DNA of 64,000 bases from Diphasiastrum complanatum (lineage: Eukaryota; Streptophyta; Lycopodiopsida; Lycopodiales; Lycopodiaceae), in contig CM055109.1 in the NCBI GenBank assembly GCA_029204225.1, positions 4,424,299 through 4,488,298 of the forward strand. Direction: 5' to 3'. This document shows positions 1-10,689 of the stretch, one piece after another. Both the position numbers and the translations under genes were made by a program. Below the pieces are notes generated by a model. It saw only the letters and a program-made list of their open reading frames with translations. It had not been told where the DNA came from and searched no databases. Each line of letters opens with the position of its first letter. Position 1 is the first letter of the stretch.

Positions 1-1231
1 GGCAGATGGATTTTTCCTTCTCTAAACCCGAACAACGAGCGTTGGTCCTCAAAACTAAACCTTATACGTTAATTGCAGGACAACTCTACAAGCAAGGGTT
101 AGATGGAATTATCCGACGATGTCTTACTGAAGGAGAAATTCCCTCTGTAATTTCCCTCACTCATGAAGGTATTGGTGCCGACCATTTCTCTTCTGAAACA
201 ACTGCTAAGAAAATCCTCTTGGCCAGTTTCTGGTGGCCAACACACTTCAAGGATACGCACAATTACAGTAAGGCTTGTGATGTCTGCCAACGCACAAAAC
301 GCTTTCAACAGACTACATGCCTTTACACCCTGTAATCACTGATCAAGCTTTCCAGAAATGGGAAATTGATTATGTCGGACCTATTAGTCCTGCTGCTCGA
401 CACACACAATCTCGTTACATCATAGTAGCTACGGACTATTGCACCAAATGGGTTGAAACAAGAGCTGTTCGCAATGCTGACGCTCGTTCCACAGCCAAAT
501 TTCTCTATGAACAAGTTATAGTTCGGTTCAGATTTCCTCTGGAGCTTATCAGTGATAGGGGAACACATTTCCTTAACTATGTCATAGCAGATCTTCTTTC
601 CAATTTTTTTGTGGTACATCGCAAAAGTTCCTCATACTATCCATGCTGCAATGGCCAGGCAGAATGCACCAATAAAATCCTATGTGGAATTCTCACCAAA
701 ACTGTCGAATCTAGCCGATCTGATTGGGAACTCAAACTCCATGCTGCTCTCTGGGCTTATCGCACTACCCCGAAGCGAGCTACAAGCTTAACCCCCTTCC
801 AGCTCACATATGGTCAAGAAGTCGTTATGCCTATGGAATTCCATATTCCCTCCCTTCGAGTAGCCTACAACCTTGAGCTCGATACTCCTCAGAATCTAGC
901 AAATAGGTTTTACCATCTGGAGCAACTCTGTGAAACACGACGAATCAGCATCCATGCTCAACAAGTCCACAAACGATGACAAAAATCATGGCATGATCGA
1001 TCATTGAAACTTAGAGATCTCCAGGTGGGCGATAAGGTCCTGCTATACCAGGCCAAAGCCTTCAAAGGCAAACTAAAATTTTCAGGCCAAAGACCTTACG
1101 TCATAAAAAAAATCCTTGCCTCTGGATATGTTCAACTCCAGACCCTTCAAGGCGATGTCCTCGACACTGTGGTCAATGGGAGTCGACTGAGAAAGTACAA
1201 CGAACCCTGCTTTTATCTTGATATGTATTAG
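1..1231 (+). pseudogene. Ty3/gypsy integrase, 3' part of pol (broken)
   Basis: This is the C-terminal part of a Ty3/gypsy polyprotein, cut by the left window edge. Seen: an HHCC zinc-binding segment (H near position 171, CDVC near 280), then the integrase core with the first Asp in WEIDYVGPI, the second in ISDRGTHF and the Glu in CNGQAE, then a C-terminal segment beginning LKLRDLQVGDKVLLY. The reading frame shifts near 310-317, where frame 3 is lost and frame 2 continues. An in-frame TGA at 977-979 stands where CGA would read on. The core resembles the non-chromovirus (Athila/Tat-type) plant lineage and no chromodomain is visible; the lineage is an inference. A large extra ORF follows downstream on the same strand. 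Confidence 0.9.
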
Positions 1232-1801
1232 ATGTTTTTTCTCTACTGTTTGTTTATTTATTTATTTTTCTTCTCTCTTTTTATTATTTGTATGCCATTT
1301 TGACAACATTTTTTGCTGTGATTTGTTGTTCCACCCATCAAGATACTATCAGATCAGGTATACCAACAGTCTTCTCTGAGAAAACCACAAAAGTCATTAG
1401 TTTCAGACAAAATGTTTTCACATCATCTCAGATAGAATTCGCCTAACCCCTTTCTTACAGAGAACGATTCATTTTTTGCCTCCGCAAATTGTGTCTCAGA
1501 AGAAAAATGTCAAAAAAATCAAAACAATGGAGTTTTCTTCATCAAATATCCATGCTCAGAATTCGCAGACAATTCATGAGAGCTCAAATTGATCCTCACA
1601 ATATTTCTTTTACCTCCGCAAATTTTGATCAGATACATTTTTGCACTATCAGACATTTTCTCTCTTTTGGCAAACACAAATCACTTACAAGGATTCGCGG
1701 GCCCTCAGAATGATGCCTCAAAATTTGCGATTATCATTACCAAATTGTGGACACTGAGGACAATTTCTGGGTGAAGTTGCAAATTCCTGTCCAAAAAAGT
1801 C

Positions 1802-1811
1802 TATATATAAA
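1802..1811 (+). promoter_or_regulatory. Candidate TATA box upstream of the extra ORF
   Basis: TATATATAAA lies 181 bp upstream of the ATG at 1992, in the 760-bp non-coding spacer (1232-1991) between the integrase and the extra ORF. The rest of that spacer is AT-rich, with no ORF or repeat I could recognise. A promoter here would let the downstream ORF be expressed separately. This rests on motif and position only. Confidence 0.35.
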
Positions 1812-1991
1812 TCTCCACCCTTTCTCCATGAGTTCATTTTAGATTGCTGCTCTCGGGTTCATGCCAAATTTTTTTCAAAATTTTCAAAATTCTTAGAGCA
1901 ATCTAAAATCACTGCTGCCATAAATTCTCGTGATTCCTCACTGAGCTTGCATCGCCATAAACCCCCTCATCCTTATTCAAGGGATATAATC

Positions 1992-3764
1992 ATGATCTCT
2001 CTTAAGAATTACACCGAGCAGCTCACACTGGCCAAGGATATCCTCACCAACCTTGGCTTTGATCTAACACTTTTCCGGGACCAGTAGAGCAAGAGCCTCA
2101 TCCGAGCAGCCTACTCGACCTATTCGGATGAGTTCCAAACTTTCTGGCTTACAACCAAGACTGGCAGTTATTCTATTATCAACGTTTCTCCGGGGGATCT
2201 TCAGAGTGTCGACTTTCCTAATCTCGGAGAGACAATCCATGGCAAGGGCACCAGCTATGATGCCAAGTACTTCACCAAGTTTCTGACAGACGACGACAAA
2301 ACCATTGCCCAAACCAACGACGAGATCGCTATTCGACTCATCACGGATCCCCATCTACGGGCCGCCTCAGAGATCCTCGTCACCATGGCCGCAATACATA
2401 CCACCAAGATGGATCGCATCCTACCAAGCGATCTCTTCTCTCTAACCCTCACCATGGACGACCCCACTCAAAATTATAAGTGGGCTGAGAAGGTAGCGGA
2501 GAAGCTGTGCGGAGCCTTGAAAGCCCGCAAATTAACTACCAAATGTGGGTATCTCCTCCACATGTTGGTCACCAAGCAATTGGGGTCTAAGACGGCTACT
2601 GCCATCAAAGAGCTGGATGCTATTTATCCAAGCACAAAAAAGCGAGCCACCCCCCAACCGACAGTAGAACCAGTCTCACCAACCCCACCTACTAAGAAGC
2701 AGAAAGGAAAGACAGTCAGCACAGAAGCAGATGTTCCACATGACATTCTATCCAGCGACATCGGGGTAGAATATGCTGAATCCGGAGGGAGTCTTAAACC
2801 ATCTCAGGTCCCAAAGGAGGTCCTAGAGCAGAAGGCGGCCTTACTTCACCAGGTCCAACAATGCCGACAAGCAGTAGCAGCAGCAGCAGGCAGCTCCGGA
2901 ATGGCAAGCACTTCTGGCTCTGATCCTATGGGCATGATTAAGTCCACACATGCAATCTCCTCTACATCACTTGCTCTCACAATCCCACCACCACCTCTAC
3001 CATTTACTGTCACCTCCACACCCTCACTAACTCTCAACACGGGCTTCACTTCCACACTTCCACAAAAGCCCTCGACTATACAAATCTCCACTCTACTTGA
3101 CTCCACAGTCAATGTAGATGATTTTGCCTTACAATTACTAACTGCCCTCCCATCAACCATTGTCACCACTAACCCAATCCAACAATCTCCGCCACGTAGT
3201 CCCTCCCCACCCCTCAATCCACAATCACCCCTCCCTGTCTTTCATACACCTCCATCTAGCCCTGCTCCTGATTTTCTACCATTTAACCCCATGCCGTATC
3301 CTAACTACACATGCAATCTCCCTGACATTGGTCCTTAAGAGCAGCTACCCCTTACAGCCCAAAAAGCGGTATGGTTGGTGAATGAGCTCCAATACAATAT
3401 ATTCTGCACCCTGGGGGGACAACACACTATGCGGCAATTCGACGATGGTGCTATGGTGGGCCTTCAGAAAGAAAAAGCAAGGGTGGAGGAGGAAACCAAA
3501 AAACAACAGCTACAGATCCAGAACCTCACAAATTACAATCAATAACAGTAGCAGATGCTAATCCATCTCCAGAACCAGCTCCAACTGAAGGTATCCAACA
3601 TGCAGCAAACCATCGATACCCTCAAAGCTGAGAAGGATGAGGCTGTAGCAGATTCACAAGCAGCACGTTCCGCTATGAAGGAACAGTTGGAAATGGTGGA
3701 CTTCAACGACTTCGCACCACCAGCTATCCTTGAGGGAACTGCCACTCCAATGGTGGCCTAAGCC
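1992..3764 (+). pseudogene. Extra ORF downstream of gypsy pol (broken by four stops)
   Basis: One uninterrupted frame runs from ATG 1992 to the TAA after 3761, about 590 codons, broken by stops at 2085 (TAG), 3336 (TAA), 3543 (TAA) and 3549 (TAG) and by no frameshift. The N-terminal 220 residues look globular (AAYSTYSDEFQTFW, IRLITDPHLRAASEIL). The middle is Pro/Ser/Thr-rich with a basic patch (PTKKQKGK). The C-terminal 130 residues look like coiled coil (RVEEETKKQQLQIQ, LQNQLQLKVSNMQQTIDTLKAEKDEA). I do not recognise a named domain. Sense-strand ORFs between pol and the 3' LTR are known in Athila/Tat-type plant elements, and the position here fits that class. All four stops are one C-to-T change from Gln codons. 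Confidence 0.6.
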
Positions 3765-4415
3765 CTAGTTTATCTTTCTTACAAAGAGCTTTTCTCTAAA
3801 AAACTCAAACTTATCTGTACTTAAAGGTTTAGTGAATATATCAACTAACTGATTCTCTGTGTTACAATGCACTATGTCTATTTCATTAGATAACAACTTC
3901 TCTCTAATGAAATGATACTTCGTTTCTATATGTTTCGTGCGTGCATGAAATACAGGATTTTTAGCTAGCTGTATGGCACTCTGACTGTCACATCTGTTGA
4001 CAGTAGCTTATTCTGCGGAATTCCAATGTCTTCTAACATTCTTCTTAGCCAAACTGCTTCCTGCGTAGCTGAACATAGTGCTTTGTATTCTGCTTCATAG
4101 TAGATAGAGCAATTGTGTCTTGTTTCTTGCTTGACCAAGAAAATACACCATTACCTACATGAAATATGTAACATGTGGTAGATCTCCTGTATCAATATAG
4201 CCTGCCCAATTTGAATCAACAAAGCCCTGTAAAACTGGTAAAGTACATTGGCTCTCATATAACAATCCATGGGTTATCGTGCCCTTTACATAACGAAGAA
4301 TTCTCTTCACTGCTTTCCAATGAATTTCTCTAGGAGTAGCCATGAATTGACTTACAACGCTTATAGCATAACTTATGTCAGGATGAGTAGTTGTGAGATA
4401 AATTAGTGAACCAAC
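3765..4415 (-). pseudogene. Ty1/copia RT end and RNase H fragment
   Basis: Read on the minus strand, this begins inside the reverse transcriptase C-terminus (QLVGSLIYLTTTHPDISYAI), passes the RNase H start (FVDSNWAGYIDTGD) and ends with the copia RNase H tail ([17 protein letters not shown], then DIFTKPLS). It needs several frame changes, near 4150 and 4000. No LTR is recognised at either side. The 5' part of the element is missing beyond about 4415. Confidence 0.85.
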
Positions 4416-4419
4416 TAAT

Positions 4420-6245
4420 TGAAGAAATAGCAATAGCTGGCAACGGTTGCGAGGTACGGTGATGTACCATGGCAGGTGAGCTAGGTCAAGCAATCTCGTT
4501 GGGGATATGTCGTAACGTGCTCACCTTAGAATAGAAGCTTTTAGTATAGTATTAAATAATATCATTTTCACAAGGATAGTTTAATCACATAAATTGGAGC
4601 TATAAAGTTTTCTATGGTTTTGGAGACAAAACCTGCTTGTCCTCAGATATTTGGTAGAATAAATAACCAAATACTACCTTTTTGTGATACAATAATACAA
4701 TAAACAATTTGACTTTTTATGTTTTTAGACAACTCTATTGCAATATTCAAACTCCTCAATGATCATAGTCATACTATTCTCTACTTTAAACAGCCTTCTT
4801 TGCAAAAAGCTGTATAAGCTCACATGTATTGAAAAAAGGTTTTTTTGGTACTAATTTCACATGAGAGAAGCTCAGTCCCCCATAACGTGTCAATAGATGG
4901 AAGGCCCTTAGAGGGGGACCTTCCCCTCATAAACACTTGCCAAAAACAAAATTCAATGTCTTTTGAAAAACACTCACACGACACAAGTTATGATCTAGCA
5001 TTCAATTATTGAGGGAAAACCAGATTTGTAAGGTTCCTTTGACATGCTCCAAGGATCCTTGCAAATTTGTCCTTGTTTTGGCAAATGCCTTACGCCAAGG
5101 AAGGACTTGGAGTAAAGGGCCTCCCCATAGATTAATAATCTCTTATCAGTTTTACTAGGTGGGTGTCTTCTTTTATCGCTGTCAAATCCTTATGTTGTTA
5201 TGACTATGTGCTCAAAGGTGACCAATCTATATATGGTGAGTTTGAGCCAAAATTTATTTTTATTATTTAGCTTTGTCGAGATAGCGATAGGAGATTCAAT
5301 GATTTGCTAAAAGTTAAGGTGTCTCCACCATGCAAGTTTGAGCATAAAATTTAGTTTCTTTTTATTTTAGATCTTTTCAAATTGCAATATTTCTCTTTTA
5401 AAGAATGTGAATGCTCCTTGAATGTACAAGTAGACTTAAACACCAAAATTTCTCGTGACTAAAAGGTCGTCTTGTTTAAATCAATTTTAATGTCTTTTTA
5501 GCTTTGTCGTGAAGTTGTAAGCTATTGCGATTATGTGCTCAAAGATGATGTGTCATTGTGAGGTGAGTTTGAGCATACACTTGTCCTTTTAGATCATTTT
5601 GAATCGAGTCTATGTTTTTATCACTTTCCAACTTTTGAATTATTCTTTCATTTAAAAACAAAGCTTGTCGTTTTATCATTTTCTAGCATTTGATTTTGAA
5701 GCAAAGTTTGTCGCAATGTTAAAAAACACCTTCTTCCAAAGTATATTGAAGTATCCACATATTTTTTATAATCTCCACATTCGTTTCATGGGTGTCTTTG
5801 TTTTCCATAACTTATTTGACTATCTACAAATTCTTTTTTTCTGAGGGGTAGTGAGATTAATGCATGGGAAAACGACCTTTCGAGCGATCTTTATGGGTGG
5901 TAACATCATTGGAGAATTTATGACAAGCCCATTAGGACTAACCACAACTTCAAGAACTATCTTTACCACAATTAAGGTCTCTAGAAAGATAACTTCTTTA
6001 CGCGAAAGATGATCAAAATTTTACTTAGTCTTACCCAACATGATTGTTAGATGTGTAGTATAAAAAAAACAGATTTGTCAAATTAATCAAAATTTTCACT
6101 TTCAATACAATCTTTATGCACATGTAAATTTATGATTATGGGCTTTATTAGATGGGTAAATTCAATAGAGAACTTTTCCATCATGGATTGAATTTTCATT
6201 TTAGCTCAAAAATTTTGAGAGAATTCTTTATGCCCATTGTGTATT
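4420..6245. other. AT-rich stretch without a recognisable gene
   Basis: No ORF with protein-like composition, no RNA gene and no terminal repeat could be recognised on either strand. The interval is AT-rich throughout and may be old decayed repeat DNA. Confidence 0.5.
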
Positions 6246-6370
6246 ATGGAAGGAGCCGGGCAGAGGCCATTTTGCCCAGTTCGGATTTCCAAAAATTTTT
6301 AGGCGAGGCCAAGCCTAAAATTTTTTGGAATCCGAACCGAGCAGAATGGCCTCTGCCCGGCCCCTTCCAT
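6246..6370. repeat. 125-bp near-perfect foldback (hairpin)
   Basis: Two arms of about 58 bp are inverted copies of each other around a loop of about 8 nt (GAGGCCAA, near 6305). The outer arms start ATGGAAGG and end CCTTCCAT. A few mismatches occur, for example GCCCAG against CTCGGT. The arms are GC-rich inside an AT-rich region. It could be a MITE core, a foldback transposon or a small-RNA precursor. I see no clear target-site duplication. Confidence 0.8.
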
Positions 6371-6400
6371 TGCGTAATGGATTTTTGGACTCTTTTTAAA

Positions 6401-6507
6401 CCAATCCTTAGCTGCCACATGGCAGGTGCAAGCAAAATCAGCACTAAAAAAATTTGAGACCAATCTGATGCTGCCATGTGGCAGATGCAGGTAAAATCAG
6501 CACTAAA
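6401..6507. repeat. Tandem pair of ~48-bp direct repeats, period 59
   Basis: The segment from CCAATCCTTAGCTGCCACAT at 6401 to CAGCACTAAA is repeated from 6460 with some substitutions. Each copy holds a small palindrome, CTGCCACATGGCAG in the first and CTGCCATGTGGCAG in the second. It lies directly downstream of the 125-bp foldback and may belong to the same element. Confidence 0.65.
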
Positions 6508-6931
6508 TTTGTTTAAAAAAAAACAGATGACTATTCTGCTTTTTAATCTGTTCAGAAATGGGCAGAATAGTCACCAAAAATCCATTTCGTTTAGTTAAGC
6601 GCTCTCACTTATCTCTCTTCTGTTGCTGCTATTACGTAACTCTACTATTACGTAACTCTGAGAATGTAATATGGTATCAAAGACCATACAATCTACCAGC
6701 GATCTTCTTGACCATGCGTGATGCCTCCCCGACTGATCTACCAACAATCCTGTACTTCAGTATCAGTGCACCTTTAGCATCGAAAATGTGTATTCTTTCT
6801 CTACAGCGATAGATAGATTCAACGAACACGACATTTATCAAAATAGTCTTATATTGAACAAGTCTTTGCAGCTCTAATTTGTAAGTTTGCTGATAGAAAG
6901 TAAATTATTTGTCAGCTTTGGTACATAAAAT

Positions 6932-9290
6932 ATGTTCTTGACATTCAACTGTTTCAAAGAATTCAAGCAATTTGTTGAGACACAGACTGGTCAAAAACTC
7001 AAGACTCTGTGCACAGATAGTGGGGGAGAGTATCTGTCAAACGAAATGTCCGACTACTTATCATCATGTGGCCTAGCTACACCACAACAGAATGGAGTAG
7101 CCGAGAGGAAGAACCGAACACTAGTTAATGCAGCACAATCAATGATTTCAAATACTCAGCTACCCAAGATTTTGGGGCTGAAGTAATGCCAACAACTTGT
7201 TATCTACAGAATTATTTAAGCACTAAAGCAGTCGACTCAAAGACTCCATTCGAAGCCTTTCATGGATACGAACCGAGTTTGAAGCACCTCCAAGTATTTG
7301 GTTGTCTTTGCTATGTGCAGATTCCATCTAACCTGAGAAATAAACTCGATCATGTTAATTGCAAAAGTATCTTCATTGGATACTTGACATCACTCAAAGC
7401 CTATCGAGTCTACGATATCGAATTGAGTTGAATCACAGTCAGTCGAGACGTTGTCTTCCTCGAAGATAAACTTTACAACTTCAAGCAGAAGTAGCCAATG
7501 CAAGAGTTCATTCCAATGACTCCCATCACCATCGACAGGCCTCGACCTGCGACTGTTTCAACACCAATCAAACACACCTATGTCACACAGCAAGGAGAAT
7601 CATCATCTCAGCAACCGACTATTGTTCGAAGATCTGCTCGACATCGACATGAGCCTGGTCGATATATCCCTCGGGCATTCATCGATATATCCCTCGGACA
7701 TTTATCAGTTACGATGACCTCAATAGCAGAAGCACTGTCGAGTCCAAATGCAGACAAGTGGCGCACTACCATGAATGATGAGCAAAATTCATTGATGAAG
7801 AACAAGCCTTGGCGTCTTGTCGAAACTCCTCCTAATGCAAAGATTATTGACACTAAGTGGATCTTGAAATTGAAGCTCAATACAAATGGTTGTAATACCA
7901 AATGGAAAGCTCGACTAGTCGTCAAAGGATATGAAGACACTTTATGGAATTGACTACACTGAGACATTCAGTCCAGTAGTAAGAATTCAGTCAATTCGAT
8001 CATTACTTGCTATTTCAGTTGTCAAAGATCTGGAAATTCACCAGATGGATGTTCAAACATCATTTTTGAATAGATATATACAAGAAGACATCTATATCTA
8101 TCGACTCGAAGGTTACGTCCTTCAAGGACAAAAACACAAGCTATGTAAGCTGCAGAAAGCTCTTTACGAGCTAAAGCAAGCTCCAAGGGCCTGGTTCGAT
8201 AGAATCAATCGATTCTTATTGCAACACGATTTCGTTCCAAATTTTGCTAACTTTAATGTTTATCTCAAATATAGAGGCCCAAGCTATGTCATAATAGCTC
8301 TATACATTGATGACTCTCTAATCATCAGCAATTCGAATCAGTTACTACAAGAGACAAAGTCTCTATTATCGAAGGAATTCAAAATAGCCAATTCAGACCT
8401 AGTGCATTAACTCCTCGGGATCGAGATATCTAGAGATAGAGCAAGCAGAAGGATCGTGATAAGCTAAGAAAGGTATCTAACAAGTATATTTTACAGGTAT
8501 GGCATCGAAGACTGCAAGTCAACGGACCCACCTATGGATCCATGAGTCAAATTGTCAAAGGACATGTGCCCGGATGACTGAAGCAGAAAAGAAGGAGATG
8601 TGAAAATACCCCTATCAATTGGTTTTTGGATCGATCATGTATGCCATGATCTGCACTCAATCTGATCATGCCTATACAGTCAACACATTGTCACAATTTA
8701 TGTCAAATCCCGGCCTACCTCATTGGAAGGCTCTACTGAGAGTACTAAGATACATTCAAGCCACAAAGCACTATGCTCTGTGCTATAATGAAAATACAGA
8801 GGATGATCCAACTCTATATGCTTATTTCGACTCTGATTGGGCTGGAGATGTGGACACACAAAAATCCACTTCTGACTACTTATGCTTTCTAGCAGGAGGA
8901 CCCATTTCATGGAATAGTCGAAAGCATAAATGCATTTCTTTGTCTTCCACAAAGTCCGAATATGTTGCAGCCACCTCTGCAATAAAGAAAATTATCTGGC
9001 TCAGAAGATTGCTTCATGATCTGATGTTCTCTCAACTCAGACCAAGTATACTCTATTGCAACAATCAGAGCTGCATAGCTCTATCTCGAAACCCACGAAC
9101 TCACTCTAGAACTAAACACATTGAAGTTCAATTTTATTTTCTTAGAGAGAAAGTTCTGAACAGGATTGTCGAATTAAGTTGCAGTCACATCGATAGTATG
9201 TTGGCTAATACTCTGACAAAATCTCTGTCGAGGGAAAAGCATGTTAATTTATGCAACTTATTGAGCTTCATTCAGGATCCTAGGAGTTAA
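6932..9290 (+). pseudogene. Ty1/copia pol: integrase, RT and RNase H (broken)
   Basis: Domains in order: integrase core second Asp (CTDSGGEYLS) and Glu region (QQNGVAERKNRT) at 6932-7186; integrase C-terminal part (FGCLCYVQIP, SIFIGY) at 7186-7494; RT start (NKPWRLVETP, KWILKLK) at 7780-7950; RT core (QMDVQTSFLN, LKQAPRAWFDR, and YIDDSL in the catalytic position) at 7931-8410; RNase H (YFDSDWAGDVDTQKSTSD, THSRTKHIEVQF) at 8619-9287. At least four frame changes plus stops at 7429 and 7492 break it. Gag and protease are absent. A sequence like the initiator-Met primer site (TGGTATCAAAGACC, 6672-6685) lies just upstream, which suggests that a deletion removed the 5' half. Confidence 0.9.
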
Positions 9291-9294
9291 GCTT

Positions 9295-9303
9295 AAGGGG
9301 GGG
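9295..9303 (+). promoter_or_regulatory. Polypurine tract of the + strand copia element
   Basis: AAGGGGGGG directly follows the RNase H stop codon region and directly precedes TGCTAGAG, the likely 3' LTR start. This is the expected place for plus-strand priming. Confidence 0.7.
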
Positions 9304-9650
9304 TGCTAGAGTTAATCTTCACTCCTACTCACCTAAATTCATTTTCTGATTACTATATTCTCTCTCTACAACGACAACAGTCTTACTCGCATAAGTCGAA
9401 CAGCCTGTGCAAACATCGACTTTGAAGCAGAGCAGGATCGACTCGACTTCATCGATGTCAACTTCACCGACTCAACCAAAGCTTATCGACATCCCGACTT
9501 CGATTCCTTCAACATCTTCTCAAGGTCGAACAAGTCATCTCGACTCATTCGACATCCCAAACATATTAAGACATGCGCAAAACCTAACATAGTGAAACCT
9601 TAGCTCTTAAGTATAGTTCTATACTTAAGACAATATGTATGTATTCAGAT
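9304..9650 (+). repeat. Putative 3' LTR start of the copia element, TCGAC-rich
   Basis: It begins with TG right after the polypurine tract. The far end is not defined because no second LTR copy is in the window. From about 9380 to 9550 the pentamer TCGAC/CGACT recurs about eight times, far more than in the surrounding AT-rich DNA, and a 61-codon Ser/Thr-rich ORF there is a by-product of this repetition. The recurring motif could be a transcription-factor site array in U3. Confidence 0.45.
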
Positions 9651-9959
9651 CTATAAGCAGATCACACACGAAGATCTGTCATATTTCAATTTTAGATGGT
9701 AGTTGATCACTAACAACATAACCTTTTTATTTAATATTTTATGCTCTAGCCTCTTACTGTATATATATTTTAAACGTAATGCCAAGTCTGAATTTTTTTT
9801 TTGTATTTTTGATGCACCTCCAGAGGTAGAATTTGCTTGCACCTCCAAAATTTTGATCCATGATAAAATCATCAGCGATTTTGTCCATAAACTGGTCCAA
9901 AATTCTCATCATTCAGTAACATTATCAGCGTTCTGTCAAGAATCAATGAAAGATAAAAA

Positions 9960-10085
9960 AAATTCAAACTTGTTATTACGCAGGGGAAGGCTCAGCCCCT
10001 CGGGCCTTCCATGCAGGTCGCGCCCTGCCCTGCCCTCCAGCTCCCGCCCTCGGGCAAGGGCCCTCCCAGCACGGAAGGCCAACGT
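9960..10085. other. GC-rich block in AT-rich surroundings
   Basis: About 120 bp rich in G and C, containing GGCCTTCC at one end and GGAAGGCC at the other and repeated CCTCGGG/CCCTGCCC words, stand out from flanks that are mostly A/T. The inverted end words suggest a small foldback or inserted repeat. No coding meaning is evident. The rest of 9651-10340 has no recognised feature. Confidence 0.3.
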
Positions 10086-10346
10086 TATATTAGATAATAT
10101 AAGAGAGATTGCGAGTGCAGGCACTGGCAGGGTAATCAACTGTCGATGTTCAGTATTGAGATGATCAGAGCTGGCGCGTATCATGATTCATCCCACAAGG
10201 CAGGGCTAAAGCGGCCATAGACGACCTGCAGTCTGCGACCTGCAGTCTACTGTCTGTCTACCATCCACATCTTCCAGCAAAGCCCATGACGAGGATGATT
10301 CCTTATTAGTAGCAGCTGGCATTTTCCACTCAAACTTTTCGCCAGA

Positions 10347-10560
10347 TCACTCCTGCGATTCTGTCTCCAGTGAGCGACCGTAGCTGTCATATATGGTTAG
10401 CTTTGAGAGATAGGGAGGGTTAAATGAGAACTGGATGTACGTTACAAACTGATCAGCGCTGGAAAAATACAGCTGTGGAGTTACGAGGCTGCCTCCATCG
10501 TTTCCTAAATTGTCACTCACATAGCACACGCTCAAAGCTCCTACTACTTCTTTGAAAAGA
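10347..10560 (-). other. Unidentified protein-like ORF fragment
   Basis: On the minus strand a frame open from about 10560 to 10347 reads FKEVVGALSVCYVSDNLG, then GGSLVTPQLYFSSAD and ending SLETESQE. Its composition looks like a real folded protein rather than random translation. It does not match the retroelement domains around it. I do not recognise the family. It may be an exon or a captured fragment of a host gene. There is no start codon or splice site I can trust. Confidence 0.3.
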
Positions 10561-10689
10561 CAATCATTGTTAGATCAATCCATAATCTAGCATGGAGGAC
10601 GAGATCCACTTGATCTTTGTATGATTCACAACGTACGTAATTGAGGGGTGGAACACCTCTGGTGAGTGATTCGAGGGTAGGAATGGTTA

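Noticed and set aside
9703-10164. 153-codon + strand ORF across the GC-rich block
   Set aside because: AT-rich, low-complexity N-terminal part and an abrupt composition change; no domain or homolog recognised.
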